From Niastella yeongjuensis (GTDB lineage Bacteria; Bacteroidota; Bacteroidia; Chitinophagales; Chitinophagaceae): 64,000 bases of DNA. The stretch lies in NCBI RefSeq assembly GCF_900110245.1, contig NZ_FOCZ01000002.1, forward strand, positions 124,001 through 188,000, written 5' to 3'. A model generated the notes under the pieces. The model saw nothing but the letters and a program-made list of their open reading frames with translations, was not told the DNA's origin and made no database searches. The position numbers and the translations under genes are program-made. Positions 33,401 to 42,144 of this stretch are shown piece by piece. Each line of letters begins with the position of its first letter. Position 1 is the stretch's first letter.

Positions 33401-35624
33401 CGATATCAGGATGAACAATTTTATCCTCAATCACTGGTTTCAACAGTTTAGCCTCAAAAGCAGGGGAAATATGCTGAATGCACCGATAGAAGCCAGTTTT
33501 ACCAGTTTTCAGATCTCTACCCTCGCTGCGTTTGTAACCTCCGACTCGCTTGATGTGGATGGGACACTCGATGGAAAAATATTGTTACACGACCTTACCA
33601 GCAAACCCATGTTCTCAGGTGATGTAACCATTAACAACCTCAACTTTAAAAAAGATACAGTCGGTAATATAATAGTGAAGGCAAAGAACACCACCCCCGA
33701 TATCATCAATGCCGATGTGGTGTTGACCGGCCGCGGAAACCATGCTACCGTGAAGGGTGATTTTTATCTGAAGCCGGTTGATGGTAATGATTTTAAATTC
33801 CAGGTAGGTATAGATACCATAAACCTGGCCACCATAGAAGGTGTTACCATGGGCGCCATTAAAGATGCATCGGGCCATATCACCGGTAAGTTTGATGTAT
33901 CCGGCACCTCCAGTAAGTTCAACATAGATGGCAGTCTCAACTTCAAAAAAACCGACTTTAATTTAAGTATGGTCAACAACAACTTCCATTTGGAAGATGA
34001 GACCATAACCGTGAATAATGAGGGTATTAAGTTCGACGGCTTTACGCTGGAAGATTCAGCTAAAAACAAAGCCGTGCTTGATGGCATGGTGTATACCACC
34101 GACTTTACAAAATACAAGTTCGATCTTTCTGTAAAGGCTACCAACTTTCAGGCTATGAACAGTACCAAAAAGGAAAACAGCCTGTATTATGGCAAGCTGA
34201 TCTTTAGCAGCAATATGAAAATAAAAGGAACCACTGAGGAACCAGTTGTGGATGGAAGCATCACCATTGGCGATAAAACAAATGTAACGGTGGTTTTACC
34301 GCAAACAGACCCTTCGGTAGTATCGCGGGAAGGTATTGTGCAGTTTGTAGATATGGATGCGCCCGAGAATGATACTTTGTTCACGAAAATGCAGGCTGGT
34401 CTCGATTCATTGAATAAATCGGCCCTTACGGGATTGGACATCTCTGCCAATGTGGAGATCAAAAAGGAAGCGGAATTTACCATGGTGATAGATGAAGGCA
34501 ATGGTGACTTTGTTCGGATGCAGGGTGAAGGGTTATTGACAGGCGGTATTGACCCAAGTGGTAAAACAACCCTCACGGGCTCTTATGAGATCAAGAGCGG
34601 CTCCTACGAATTAAACTATAATATGTTGCGCCGCAAATTCACCATGCAGGAAGGCAGCAAGATCGTTTGGAATGGCGAGCCTACCAACGCCGACCTGGAT
34701 GTAACTGCTGTATACACGGTAAAGGCGGCTCCCATGGACCTGGTAAAGAACCAGGTGGAAGGAGAAGAGGAAAACGTGCGTAACACCTATCTGACCCGGC
34801 TGCCGTTTAATGTGTTACTGAAACTAAAGGGTCAGTTAATGCAGCCGCAGGTAAGTTTCGATATTGTATTGCCCGAGTCGAGCAATGAAATGGCAAGAGG
34901 AACCGAGACTACTATCAATAACCGGCTTATCCAATTGCGGGAGGAACCCTCTGAATTGAATAAGCAGGTGTTCGCCCTTATTTTGCTGAATCGGTTTGTA
35001 GGTGACAATCCATTTGAAAGCAGCTCAGGCGGCGTATCGGCGGAATCACTGGCCCGCCAAAGCGCCAGTAAATTACTAACCGAACAGTTGAACCGGCTGG
35101 CAGGCAGCCTGATACACGGTGTTGACGTTAACTTCGATGTTACCTCTTATGATGATTATTCTTCCGGCAGTGCGCAAACCCGCACCGAAATGAATGTAGG
35201 TGTATCGAAGAATTTGCTGAGCGACCGGCTGCGGGTAACCGTGGGCAGCAATTTCGACCTGGAAGGTTCTGCACAAACCAGCAGTGGCAGCAGCAACACT
35301 ATTGCTGGTAATGTGGCAGTGGATTACAGCCTTAGTAAAGACCGCCGGTATATGTTACGGGGGTATCGAAAGAACGAATACGAGGGTGCCATAGATGGCT
35401 ATGTTATTGAAACCGGTGCCGGGTTTGTCATTACCCTCGATTATAATAAATTCAAGAACCTGTTTCTGGGCAAAAAAGGCCGGGAAGAAAGACGGCAAAG
35501 GAATCAGCGTGCGCGTGAACCTGAGCAACAACAGCAACAAAAACCGACCCCTCCACCAGTGCCTCAACAAACAAGTATTCCATCACCCGAAAACAGGGAA
35601 CTCATAAAGCGTGAAGATAGTTAG
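30495..35624 (+). CDS. TamB-like translocation/assembly protein, GTG start
   Basis: A 1709-residue protein. The start codon is GTG at 30495, followed by a membrane anchor (residues 7-26). The body is a very long run of beta-strand repeats typical of the TamB/AsmA bridge proteins that span the periplasm and move lipids. The C-terminal DUF490 domain (about 1300-1650) contains SGSYELNYNMLRRKFTMQEG and PEVSFDIVLPE-like sequence, and the protein ends in a Gln/Pro-rich tail. It overlaps the TamA-like gene by 14 bp. Confidence 0.88.
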   Translation: MKKAAKISLKILLWFVAVLLLIAVLVQTPPVQNFARKKVQAWLQTKLGTRFEIGRLRIGFPSSVVLDNVYVEDKTKDTLLYGGRIKVSLQMLKLLHNEVQIGDIRLQNMTAKIKRQLPDTTFNFQFIIDAFVSENTKPAKPADTAALKMGIDNVYLDNIRFLYKDTISGNDWTIQLAHFNTHITRFDPQKSVYDVPVFYLDGLTARMYQYKPLVTVEDVVANDSSMAPMPVIQLKQVQLKNIDVDYQNKVSAFYAQAKIKDLDTRVNTTDLNGRRIILDRVRLSGIDTRVTMGKTQGTKLVAEKAKTEAKDVANQSWLVNVNNVNIQKTNFQFDDENQPRQKQVLDYGHLKATDVTLQSRQFYMSGDTITTSIQEGSLKEQSGFTLKKLQGDLVYTSKKVYADNLLVETPGTRIRNTIHLDYPSLEAVQKNIGLLQVRAVLPGCYVSNRDMLYFVPDMKKRPGFSDPATVFHLNADVSGRVDNLNAKVLQLEGWNNTKLDVAGTVVGLPSIEKVYGDVRINEVRTTRKDAERFLPESVRKQIAIPETISLTGTIKGDTKQMNTNVLVKSSSGNITLQGAMNNYQDMKAATYDLQVKAQQVKAGAIMRDTSLQTVTADIAVKGKGLTKETADATMKGKVTSLVYQRYNYQNVNLDAAYKNQQATSNLSIADDNISLAGNISVNLALADPAITADVMVDSIKTKPLHFTTQDIIYRGKIEADFSNINPDSLQGDLMLVHSLLVNGSQRLQLDTLLIKATQSADSSRITMESDIAKARLTGKYKLTQLADVFSQAIQPYFAVMPATQPPPKIEPYNFRIGVYVKDNPALKAMVPTISQFQTLFLTAHFASDSGWQARGNMPLLVMDGMTIDNLRLDAGAADSALHFVTTVNQFAFGSNTVYNAMIHAHAAHNKIDFVTRFHDRAGRIRYAIPGMLQQPQSGVYDISLKSDSLLLNYEPWTVASDNQIHVGNNDIRMNNFILNHWFQQFSLKSRGNMLNAPIEASFTSFQISTLAAFVTSDSLDVDGTLDGKILLHDLTSKPMFSGDVTINNLNFKKDTVGNIIVKAKNTTPDIINADVVLTGRGNHATVKGDFYLKPVDGNDFKFQVGIDTINLATIEGVTMGAIKDASGHITGKFDVSGTSSKFNIDGSLNFKKTDFNLSMVNNNFHLEDETITVNNEGIKFDGFTLEDSAKNKAVLDGMVYTTDFTKYKFDLSVKATNFQAMNSTKKENSLYYGKLIFSSNMKIKGTTEEPVVDGSITIGDKTNVTVVLPQTDPSVVSREGIVQFVDMDAPENDTLFTKMQAGLDSLNKSALTGLDISANVEIKKEAEFTMVIDEGNGDFVRMQGEGLLTGGIDPSGKTTLTGSYEIKSGSYELNYNMLRRKFTMQEGSKIVWNGEPTNADLDVTAVYTVKAAPMDLVKNQVEGEEENVRNTYLTRLPFNVLLKLKGQLMQPQVSFDIVLPESSNEMARGTETTINNRLIQLREEPSELNKQVFALILLNRFVGDNPFESSSGGVSAESLARQSASKLLTEQLNRLAGSLIHGVDVNFDVTSYDDYSSGSAQTRTEMNVGVSKNLLSDRLRVTVGSNFDLEGSAQTSSGSSNTIAGNVAVDYSLSKDRRYMLRGYRKNEYEGAIDGYVIETGAGFVITLDYNKFKNLFLGKKGREERRQRNQRAREPEQQQQQKPTPPPVPQQTSIPSPENRELIKREDS

Positions 35625-37905
35625 TGTCATATACCTTTCTTTGCTGGTATTGTGTATTTTTTTACTGGATGCCTGTTCCAGCACTAAAACAGTGCCTGCA
35701 GGCGATGCCTTGTACACCGGCGCCAAAATAGATATCAGGGATAGCCTGCTTACCCGCAAAAAGAAAAAAGCATTGAAAAGCGAGTTGTCGGCTTTGCCCC
35801 GGCCTGCTCCTAATTCAAAGATATTAGGCATCCCATTCAAGTTGAATATTTACAATGCTTTCCAGGCAAAAAAAGGTCCTGGCAAATGGATAAGGGAAAG
35901 GATGGGTCAGCCACCCGTATTGCTGAGCAGTGTTAACCTTACTAAAAATGTACAGGTATCGCAAAGCTACCTGGTGAACAAAGGATACTTTAATGCAAGG
36001 GTGCGCGGCGATACTACTATAATGGGTAAAAAAGCATCGGCTACCTATTCAGTGCGGGCCGATGGTCAATACCATATACAACAGGTGCAGTTTAAAGGCG
36101 ATAGTTCGGTATTACAGCAGGCCATTCGGCAAACCATGCCTAAAACATTGCTCAAAACAAACGATCCCTTCGACCTGACTGTTATTACTGCTGAACGGTT
36201 GCGGATAGACAACTATCTTAAGGAAAACGGTTTCTACTTCTTTAGTCCCGATAACCTGCTTATAAAAGCCGATACCACTGTTGGTCAAAATAAGGTAGAT
36301 CTGTATATAACCGTTAAACCAACTATCCCCGACAACGCAAAGAAGGTATACCGGATAAACGATGTATATATATTCACCGGCTATAATCTGGAAAGGGGGC
36401 AAAGTGATACCAGCCTGGCAGACGCCACCCTGTACAAAGGATACTACGTAGTAGACAAAAGACATTTTTATAAACCGAAACTGTTTCAGCAATCCATGGC
36501 TTTTGATTCGGGCGATGTATATAATCGTACCGATCACAATGCCAGCATCAGCCGACTGGTTAGCATGGATATCTTCAAGTTTGTAAAGAACCGGTTTGAA
36601 GTAGTGCCGAATGTTGATTCCCCGTTGTTGAATACCTATTATTACCTTACCCGGCAACCTAAAAAATCTTTACGGTCAGAGTTGAATGGCTATACCAAAT
36701 CGAATAACCTTACCGGTTCAAACATTACACTGAGCTGGCGTAACCGGAATGCTTTCCGGGGTGGTGAAATATTAGCCGTAAAAGCTTCGGCCGGTTTTGA
36801 AATACAATACAGTGGCCAGTTCAAGGGTTATAACACGTTCCGGTTTGGGTTGGAACCTTCCATTTCCTTCCCCCGGTTCCTGGTGCCGTTCTTTAATTTC
36901 AATACAAAGGGCGGGTATTTGCCCCGCACCACCATAAAACTGGGTTACGACATCCTGGAAAGACAGAAGTTGTATACCATGAATTCCTTCAGGGCCAGTT
37001 ATGGGTTTACCTGGAAGGAAAACATTCAAAAGGAGCACGAATTGAATCCCATCGTGGTCACCTATGTGCAGCCTATAAGCATCACCCAGGAATATTTAGA
37101 CAGCGCCAAGAATAATACCGCCTTGTACTCAGCTATCGATACACAGTTTATCCTGGGTTCTGAATATTCTTACACCTGGACGAACGTGGTTTCCTATAAA
37201 CCCGTAAACGGGTTTTATTTAAATGCGGGGGTTGATGTATCAGGTAATGTAGCGGGGCTGATAACGGGCGCCAATATCGCCAAGGGCGATACCGGGAAAG
37301 TAATTGGTAAACAGTTCTCTCAATTCACCCGGTTGATAGGTGATTTCAGGTTTTACCGCAAAGTGGCCAACAACAGTGTTTGGGCCAACCGCATCTATGC
37401 CGGTATTGGTATCCCCTATGGAAATTCGAATTCCCTGCCTTATGTAAAACAATTCTTCTCGGGTGGTAACAATAGTTTGCGGTCCTTTAGAAGCCGTTCT
37501 GTGGGCCCAGGGACATTTGAGGCGCCACAGGTAAATGGGTCGTTCCAGGAACAGCCGGGCGATATAAAATTAGAAATGAATACCGAATTACGGTTCCCAT
37601 TGGTGAGCATTGTACAGGGTGCGGTGTTTGTTGATGCAGGCAACGTATGGTTATGGAACGATGACCCTTACAGGCCGGGCGCACAATTCACCAGTAAGTT
37701 CCTGAGCGAAATAGCCGCCGGCACGGGTGTAGGTCTCCGTTTCGATCTCAGTTTCCTGGTATTGCGGTTCGACCTCGCCTTTCCCATCCGCAAGCCCTGG
37801 CTGGAACCAGGTAAGCGCTGGGTGTTGAATCAGGTTGATTTTGGTGACAGTCAGTGGCGGAAGGATAATTTGATTTTCAATCTGGCGATAGGGTATCCTT
37901 TTTAG
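35611..37905 (+). CDS. TamA/BamA-type outer-membrane protein with lipoprotein signal, GTG start
   Basis: A 764-residue protein starting at GTG 35611, 14 bp before the TamB stop. The signal peptide has lipobox LDAC with Cys22, so the N-terminus is lipidated, unlike E. coli TamA. POTRA-like segments (about 100-310) precede a 16-strand Omp85 barrel (about 350-764) whose landmark SLRSFRSRSVGPGTF corresponds to the conserved Omp85 loop motif. It forms the outer-membrane partner of the TamB-like protein. It ends with VGYPF-like aromatic strand sequence and overlaps the convergent gene by 4 bp. Confidence 0.88.
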   Translation: MKIVSVIYLSLLVLCIFLLDACSSTKTVPAGDALYTGAKIDIRDSLLTRKKKKALKSELSALPRPAPNSKILGIPFKLNIYNAFQAKKGPGKWIRERMGQPPVLLSSVNLTKNVQVSQSYLVNKGYFNARVRGDTTIMGKKASATYSVRADGQYHIQQVQFKGDSSVLQQAIRQTMPKTLLKTNDPFDLTVITAERLRIDNYLKENGFYFFSPDNLLIKADTTVGQNKVDLYITVKPTIPDNAKKVYRINDVYIFTGYNLERGQSDTSLADATLYKGYYVVDKRHFYKPKLFQQSMAFDSGDVYNRTDHNASISRLVSMDIFKFVKNRFEVVPNVDSPLLNTYYYLTRQPKKSLRSELNGYTKSNNLTGSNITLSWRNRNAFRGGEILAVKASAGFEIQYSGQFKGYNTFRFGLEPSISFPRFLVPFFNFNTKGGYLPRTTIKLGYDILERQKLYTMNSFRASYGFTWKENIQKEHELNPIVVTYVQPISITQEYLDSAKNNTALYSAIDTQFILGSEYSYTWTNVVSYKPVNGFYLNAGVDVSGNVAGLITGANIAKGDTGKVIGKQFSQFTRLIGDFRFYRKVANNSVWANRIYAGIGIPYGNSNSLPYVKQFFSGGNNSLRSFRSRSVGPGTFEAPQVNGSFQEQPGDIKLEMNTELRFPLVSIVQGAVFVDAGNVWLWNDDPYRPGAQFTSKFLSEIAAGTGVGLRFDLSFLVLRFDLAFPIRKPWLEPGKRWVLNQVDFGDSQWRKDNLIFNLAIGYPF

Positions 37906-39551
37906 AGCTTCCCATCTATCCCCACCGTCTTCTGCACCCCTTCAAAGATCGATTTCCAGATAAAATTAAAGAGGGAGCGGTATTTATTCCTCGGGTGTGT
38001 GACCGTTACAATACGCACTGGTTTATTTTTAGCGGGGTTGGCATTGATGACGGCAATATTCGCCATTAACGACATTACCTTCTTCGTTTTGTATTCCTTG
38101 TCACCGTCTTCATCCTTCTTTAATACTTTAATTTTAAGATCGTCATACAACAGCCGTACAAGGCCTTTTATACGGTTGTCGTTACCAATAAAATTGAAAT
38201 CGAGACTGGTAATATTGCCCGAGCTGACCTCCACCAATGCCATGGGTTTGCTTAATGAATTCAGGATGGTGGCATCTAATGACTTGATGTTGCCGTTGAT
38301 GGTAAATTTGCCGTTTTTACTATTTAAATATAACTGCAGGGTGGCGCTGACAGGTACTTTGCGAAGAAAAAGACTGTTGAAGTTTACGGTGCAAATACCG
38401 TTCTTACGAATGTCGGCCGGGTTATTGGTAACGTTGTGCAGGGTGGCATGCATGTCGTCGAATATTACCAGCCCGCTGTTACCGGTAATGCTTTCCATTT
38501 CTTTGTAATGGATAAACCCTTGTTGAATGACCACTTTTTTAATGGCTACATTAACCGGGATCTGTAAAAAGCTTTGCTGTGGGTAATGCCCTATCAGGCT
38601 TTCTTTTTTATCGGGGTAATTCTTATCCCTGTACACTTTAAATTCCGCGTTTTTGATAAGGAGTTCATTGGCGATCAAATTACCATTCAGTATCTCCTGC
38701 ACATTCACCTGTTTGAACAACAGGTTATAAAAGTCGAAGTCAAGCCGGTCTGTTTGCCGTTTGGCGGCTTTTGCAAAAGCTGCTTCGCCCAGTTGTGGTG
38801 TTATATGCATGCTTTTAACGGCAAACGATCTTTCGCCAGACAGTAGCTGAATACTTTTAAAGCGATAATTATACAGATGGCTTCTGCTATGAATTAACAC
38901 ATCGGCTACATCCAACGAAGCCTGTTCGGCAAACAGTACGCGGGAAGTATCGGTGCTGGTGCTGTCACTGATGTTGATGTGATGCAATTGTGCATTTATT
39001 TTTGAACCGCTGAAAATAGTATCGCCTTTGGGCCATTGGCAGATATGATAATCGGCATCGGTGATAAGAATAGTATCGACCTTTATTTTTTCGAGGCCGC
39101 GTAATAAGATCTGGTATATTTTAAAAGAGGTAGGCGTGGGATCATTGTCTTTATCCTTTTCAACGTGATTGTTATTGAACATGGTTACAACCGGGCGGGT
39201 GAGTTTTATTTTGGTAGCGATCACTTCTTTATTTAAAACAGCCGCATCTGTTTGTACGCCGGAGATATAAATTTCAGGAACGGTGATCTGTAGCAGGTTG
39301 CGGGGCAGTGTGCTGTCAGTTGGTTTTTTATAGGTGCTGTCGGGAAACAATTGCAGGTTCCTGATCACAATTTCACCCTCCACTTCATCGATGTCAACAC
39401 TGTCGTAAGTGATGCGGTATAAGCTGTCTGATTTAAGAAAAACCAATTGGGGTACTTTTTTCTGCAAAAGATCACTGCGCCATTTTTTATAATATATCAG
39501 GCCTGCTGCAACCAGCAGAACAAGTATCAATAAGAAGATCAGCTTTTTCAT
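37902..39551 (-). CDS. AsmA-like/DUF748-type membrane-anchored protein
   Basis: A 549-residue protein. One N-terminal membrane segment (3-20) is followed by beta-rich sequence with repeated short strands: VDIDEVEGEIVIRNLQLFPD, ITVPEIYISGVQT, and VSSGNITSLDFNFIGND near the end. The architecture resembles AsmA-like intermembrane proteins and the N-terminal part of TamB. It is convergent with the TamA-like gene, so it is regulated separately, but it may work in the same lipid-transport field (inference). Confidence 0.7.
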   Translation of the reverse strand: MKKLIFLLILVLLVAAGLIYYKKWRSDLLQKKVPQLVFLKSDSLYRITYDSVDIDEVEGEIVIRNLQLFPDSTYKKPTDSTLPRNLLQITVPEIYISGVQTDAAVLNKEVIATKIKLTRPVVTMFNNNHVEKDKDNDPTPTSFKIYQILLRGLEKIKVDTILITDADYHICQWPKGDTIFSGSKINAQLHHINISDSTSTDTSRVLFAEQASLDVADVLIHSRSHLYNYRFKSIQLLSGERSFAVKSMHITPQLGEAAFAKAAKRQTDRLDFDFYNLLFKQVNVQEILNGNLIANELLIKNAEFKVYRDKNYPDKKESLIGHYPQQSFLQIPVNVAIKKVVIQQGFIHYKEMESITGNSGLVIFDDMHATLHNVTNNPADIRKNGICTVNFNSLFLRKVPVSATLQLYLNSKNGKFTINGNIKSLDATILNSLSKPMALVEVSSGNITSLDFNFIGNDNRIKGLVRLLYDDLKIKVLKKDEDGDKEYKTKKVMSLMANIAVINANPAKNKPVRIVTVTHPRNKYRSLFNFIWKSIFEGVQKTVGIDGKL

Positions 39552-39729
39552 TTTCGTTAGCTTTTAGGGGGTGATAACGGTTACATATAACATAAAATTT
39601 ATTCAATACAAACTGTTTGAGCCGGCGTCCTGCAAATCCCAGCAAGTCAAGTACATGTCCTGCTCCACAGAGCAGGCACATATTTATCATGGCCACTACT
39701 ATTGCTTTTATCCATTTAATAAACTTCAT
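39487..39729 (-). CDS. possible small membrane/Cys-containing protein
   Basis: An 80-codon frame starting MKFIKWIKAIVVAMINM with one short hydrophobic segment and a CLLCGAGH motif. Its last 65 bases overlap the start of the AsmA-like gene in another frame, and the end of the frame looks less natural than the start. The true product may be shorter or absent. No family recognised. Confidence 0.28.
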   Translation of the reverse strand: MKFIKWIKAIVVAMINMCLLCGAGHVLDLLGFAGRRLKQFVLNKFYVICNRYHPLKANENEKADLLIDTCSAGCSRPDIL

Positions 39730-39948
39730 ATGTAATAGTGATTAGGTTCGGTGTTATATAGAAAAAATTTGTGCCTGCTGAAGTGAGGTGGTAACAAACT
39801 GACCATTTTGTGGTAACGCCTGAGGATATAATTCCACGCCGTAAACGCTGAGTTGTAATACCGGGCAGGTTTTACAGCGGAGGCACAGGATTTTAACAGG
39901 TACGAATAAATTGTTTTCTAAAATTGTGTGTCTCTAAACTTTTACTTT

Positions 39949-40608
39949 ATGAAAAAGATGATGTGTGCAGCTTTATTATCGGCCGCTTTTTTAACAGCGG
40001 GAAACAGCTTGTTTGCACAGGTACAACAAACAGGAGCAGAAAACGAATTAACACCAAAATTCGGTATTAAAGGAGGGTTGAACCTCACCAATATGTATGT
40101 GAAAGACGTATCGGATGAAAACTTGAAGGTAGGTTGGAATGCCGGCGTTTTTGCCAAATTACCGGTAACACGTGGATTCTCCATTCAGCCTGAGTTGTTG
40201 TATACCAGCAAGGGCGCTAAAGAAACCTATAATAATTTTATTGAAGGAAAAGGAGAGTACCGCTTCAATTTAAATTATATCGAACTGCCATTGCTGGCCG
40301 TGTTCAATGTGGCTAAAAACTTCAATATTCATGTTGGTCCTTATGCCTCTTACCTGATAGGTGCAAATATCAAAGACCTGAAAGATGATGGTACTATCAA
40401 CAACATTACCGACCTGGATGCTGAAAACTTTAACCGTTTCGACGTAGGTGTGGCCGGTGGTTTTGGCATAGATATTTCCAATTTCACTTTAGGTGCCCGC
40501 TACAATTATGGATTTAGAGAAATAGGTAAATCCGGTAGCCTTTCTGGACAATTGACAAAAGACTCCAAGAACAGTGCTATCTCATTATATATCGGATTAG
40601 GATTTTGA
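39949..40608 (+). CDS. outer-membrane beta-barrel protein (porin-like, PorT-type small barrel)
   Basis: A 219-residue protein from the ATG at 39949 (MKKMMCAALLSAAF); an in-frame ATG 21 bases earlier would spoil the signal peptide. The signal ends near LFAQ-VQ. Mature strands include KFGIKGGLNLTNMYV, SIQPELLYTSKG, FNLNYIELPLLAVF, HVGPYASYLIG and FTLGARYNYGF, ending SLYIGLGF with the terminal Phe of outer-membrane barrels. The function is unknown. A strong bidirectional terminator follows. Confidence 0.8.
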   Translation: MKKMMCAALLSAAFLTAGNSLFAQVQQTGAENELTPKFGIKGGLNLTNMYVKDVSDENLKVGWNAGVFAKLPVTRGFSIQPELLYTSKGAKETYNNFIEGKGEYRFNLNYIELPLLAVFNVAKNFNIHVGPYASYLIGANIKDLKDDGTINNITDLDAENFNRFDVGVAGGFGIDISNFTLGARYNYGFREIGKSGSLSGQLTKDSKNSAISLYIGLGF

Positions 40609-40633
40609 GCGATACGGGTTTGAGGATTTCAAC

Positions 40634-40666
40634 AAAATCCCGACGGTAACCGTCGGGATTTTTTTT
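40634..40666. terminator. bidirectional terminator
   Basis: A near-perfect 12-bp stem AATCCCGACGGT/ACCGTCGGGATT (40636-40660) has A-runs before and T-runs after. It lies between two convergent transcription units. Confidence 0.9.
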
Positions 40667-40672
40667 ATGGGA

Positions 40673-42130
40673 TTATAATTCTACCACATCGTGATTTTTG
40701 GGGAAAGTAATAATGAAGGAGGTGCCTACATTCAGGGTGGATTTTACATCGATAGCCCCTTTGTTGGATTGTATAATGTTCAGGGTACTGGCAAGCCCCA
40801 GCCCCATACCGTTTCGTTTGGAGGTAAAGTAAGGTTCAAACAAACGTGAAATATTTTCTTCACTAATGCCACAACCATTGTCGCTGATAACAATGCTGGG
40901 GTCAGGAGCATAGTTGATGACCACTGAAATTCTTCCCTGTTTGTGGTTGATAGCCTCTGTAGCATTGATAAGGATATTGGAGAAGGCCAGTTTTAGTTTT
41001 TCCTTGTCAACGGTTACCAGTACCGGCGTATCGGGGTATTTGATCTCCAGTTTTATCCGTTGCAGGGTCAGGCGGTCAATGGCATCCAATATGCTTTCAT
41101 CCATGATGCTTTGCAGCACATGGGATTCCATTTTCATTTCAGCCGGGCGCGATGAGTTCAGTAACTCGGTAATAAGGGCGCCTATGCGATTGCTGTTACG
41201 CTGAATGATCTCCAGGTAGGTTGACCCGTCCTCATTGGCGGTTTCTTCCCGCAGGTGTTCTACCGACAGGTTGATATTGTTAAGCGGGTTGCGTACTTCA
41301 TGGGCCAGCGTGCGCACCAGACGGCCGGCGGCTGCCAGCTTTTCTATTTGCAGGGTGGCCTTTTCCGCTTTTTTAAGATTGGTAATATCGTGCACAATTC
41401 CCTGCATGTATCCCTGGTTGACATTGCCTCTTTCAAGCGAAGCGGAAATAATACAGATCCGGTGGTCGCCTGTTTTAGTGCGGATCTCGGCTTCCAGGTC
41501 ATTTACTTCCTCCCGCTCGTTAAATAAATAGCGGAACCTTTCTTCTTCCCGCTTTTGAATAAAAAGGTCATAGATGTTGATCTCCATCAGCTCTTCCCGG
41601 GTATAACCCAGCAGGTCGGTAGTGGCATTGTTCACGTCATTAAAACAACCTTGCTGGTTGGCGATGAACACCATGTCTTTCGACCGCTCGAACATATTGC
41701 GGTATTTGCGTTCATTGGCGCGGAGGGCCTTTACAGAAGCCGATCTTTCCAAAGCGTATCGAATGGAACGCTCCAGCTTTTCTTCGTTTAATTCGCCTTT
41801 TACGAGGTAGTCCATGGCGCCTACCCGCATGGCTTCCATATCAACGGTGTGGTTGCCTTTGCCGGTTAACAGGATCACGGGTTCTTCACAACCGCTGGCA
41901 ATGGCTTCCTTCAACAGGTCTAAACCGGTTTTGGCGCCCAGGCGGTAATCAATAAAGTAAATATCATTGGCCCGGCTCTTCATTTGCTCCAGTGCATCTT
42001 TATAGGAATAACACCAGTTTAAAGTAAAGCCAGAGGAAGGTATGCTGCGTATAAGATCGCTGGTAATTAAATAATCATCCTCGTCGTCATCTACGATGAG
42101 GATACGGGCCTGTAAGTTGGATACTATCAT
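40673..42130 (-). CDS. hybrid sensor: receiver-PAS-histidine kinase
   Basis: A 485-residue cytosolic protein. The receiver domain (8-125) has Asp61 in FIDYRLG and the acidic pocket VDDDEDD. A PAS domain spans about 140-255, a dimerisation domain carries His277 in LAHEVRNPLNN, and an ATPase domain has DNGCGIS and GMGLGL. With its receiver at the N-terminus and no membrane segment it probably sits in the middle of a relay. It is the last of four co-directional genes beginning with rpoN, 14 bp after the PAS kinase gene. Confidence 0.9.
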   Translation of the reverse strand: MIVSNLQARILIVDDDEDDYLITSDLIRSIPSSGFTLNWCYSYKDALEQMKSRANDIYFIDYRLGAKTGLDLLKEAIASGCEEPVILLTGKGNHTVDMEAMRVGAMDYLVKGELNEEKLERSIRYALERSASVKALRANERKYRNMFERSKDMVFIANQQGCFNDVNNATTDLLGYTREELMEINIYDLFIQKREEERFRYLFNEREEVNDLEAEIRTKTGDHRICIISASLERGNVNQGYMQGIVHDITNLKKAEKATLQIEKLAAAGRLVRTLAHEVRNPLNNINLSVEHLREETANEDGSTYLEIIQRNSNRIGALITELLNSSRPAEMKMESHVLQSIMDESILDAIDRLTLQRIKLEIKYPDTPVLVTVDKEKLKLAFSNILINATEAINHKQGRISVVINYAPDPSIVISDNGCGISEENISRLFEPYFTSKRNGMGLGLASTLNIIQSNKGAIDVKSTLNVGTSFIITFPKNHDVVEL

Positions 42131-42144
42131 CAGTTCTGAAAAGT

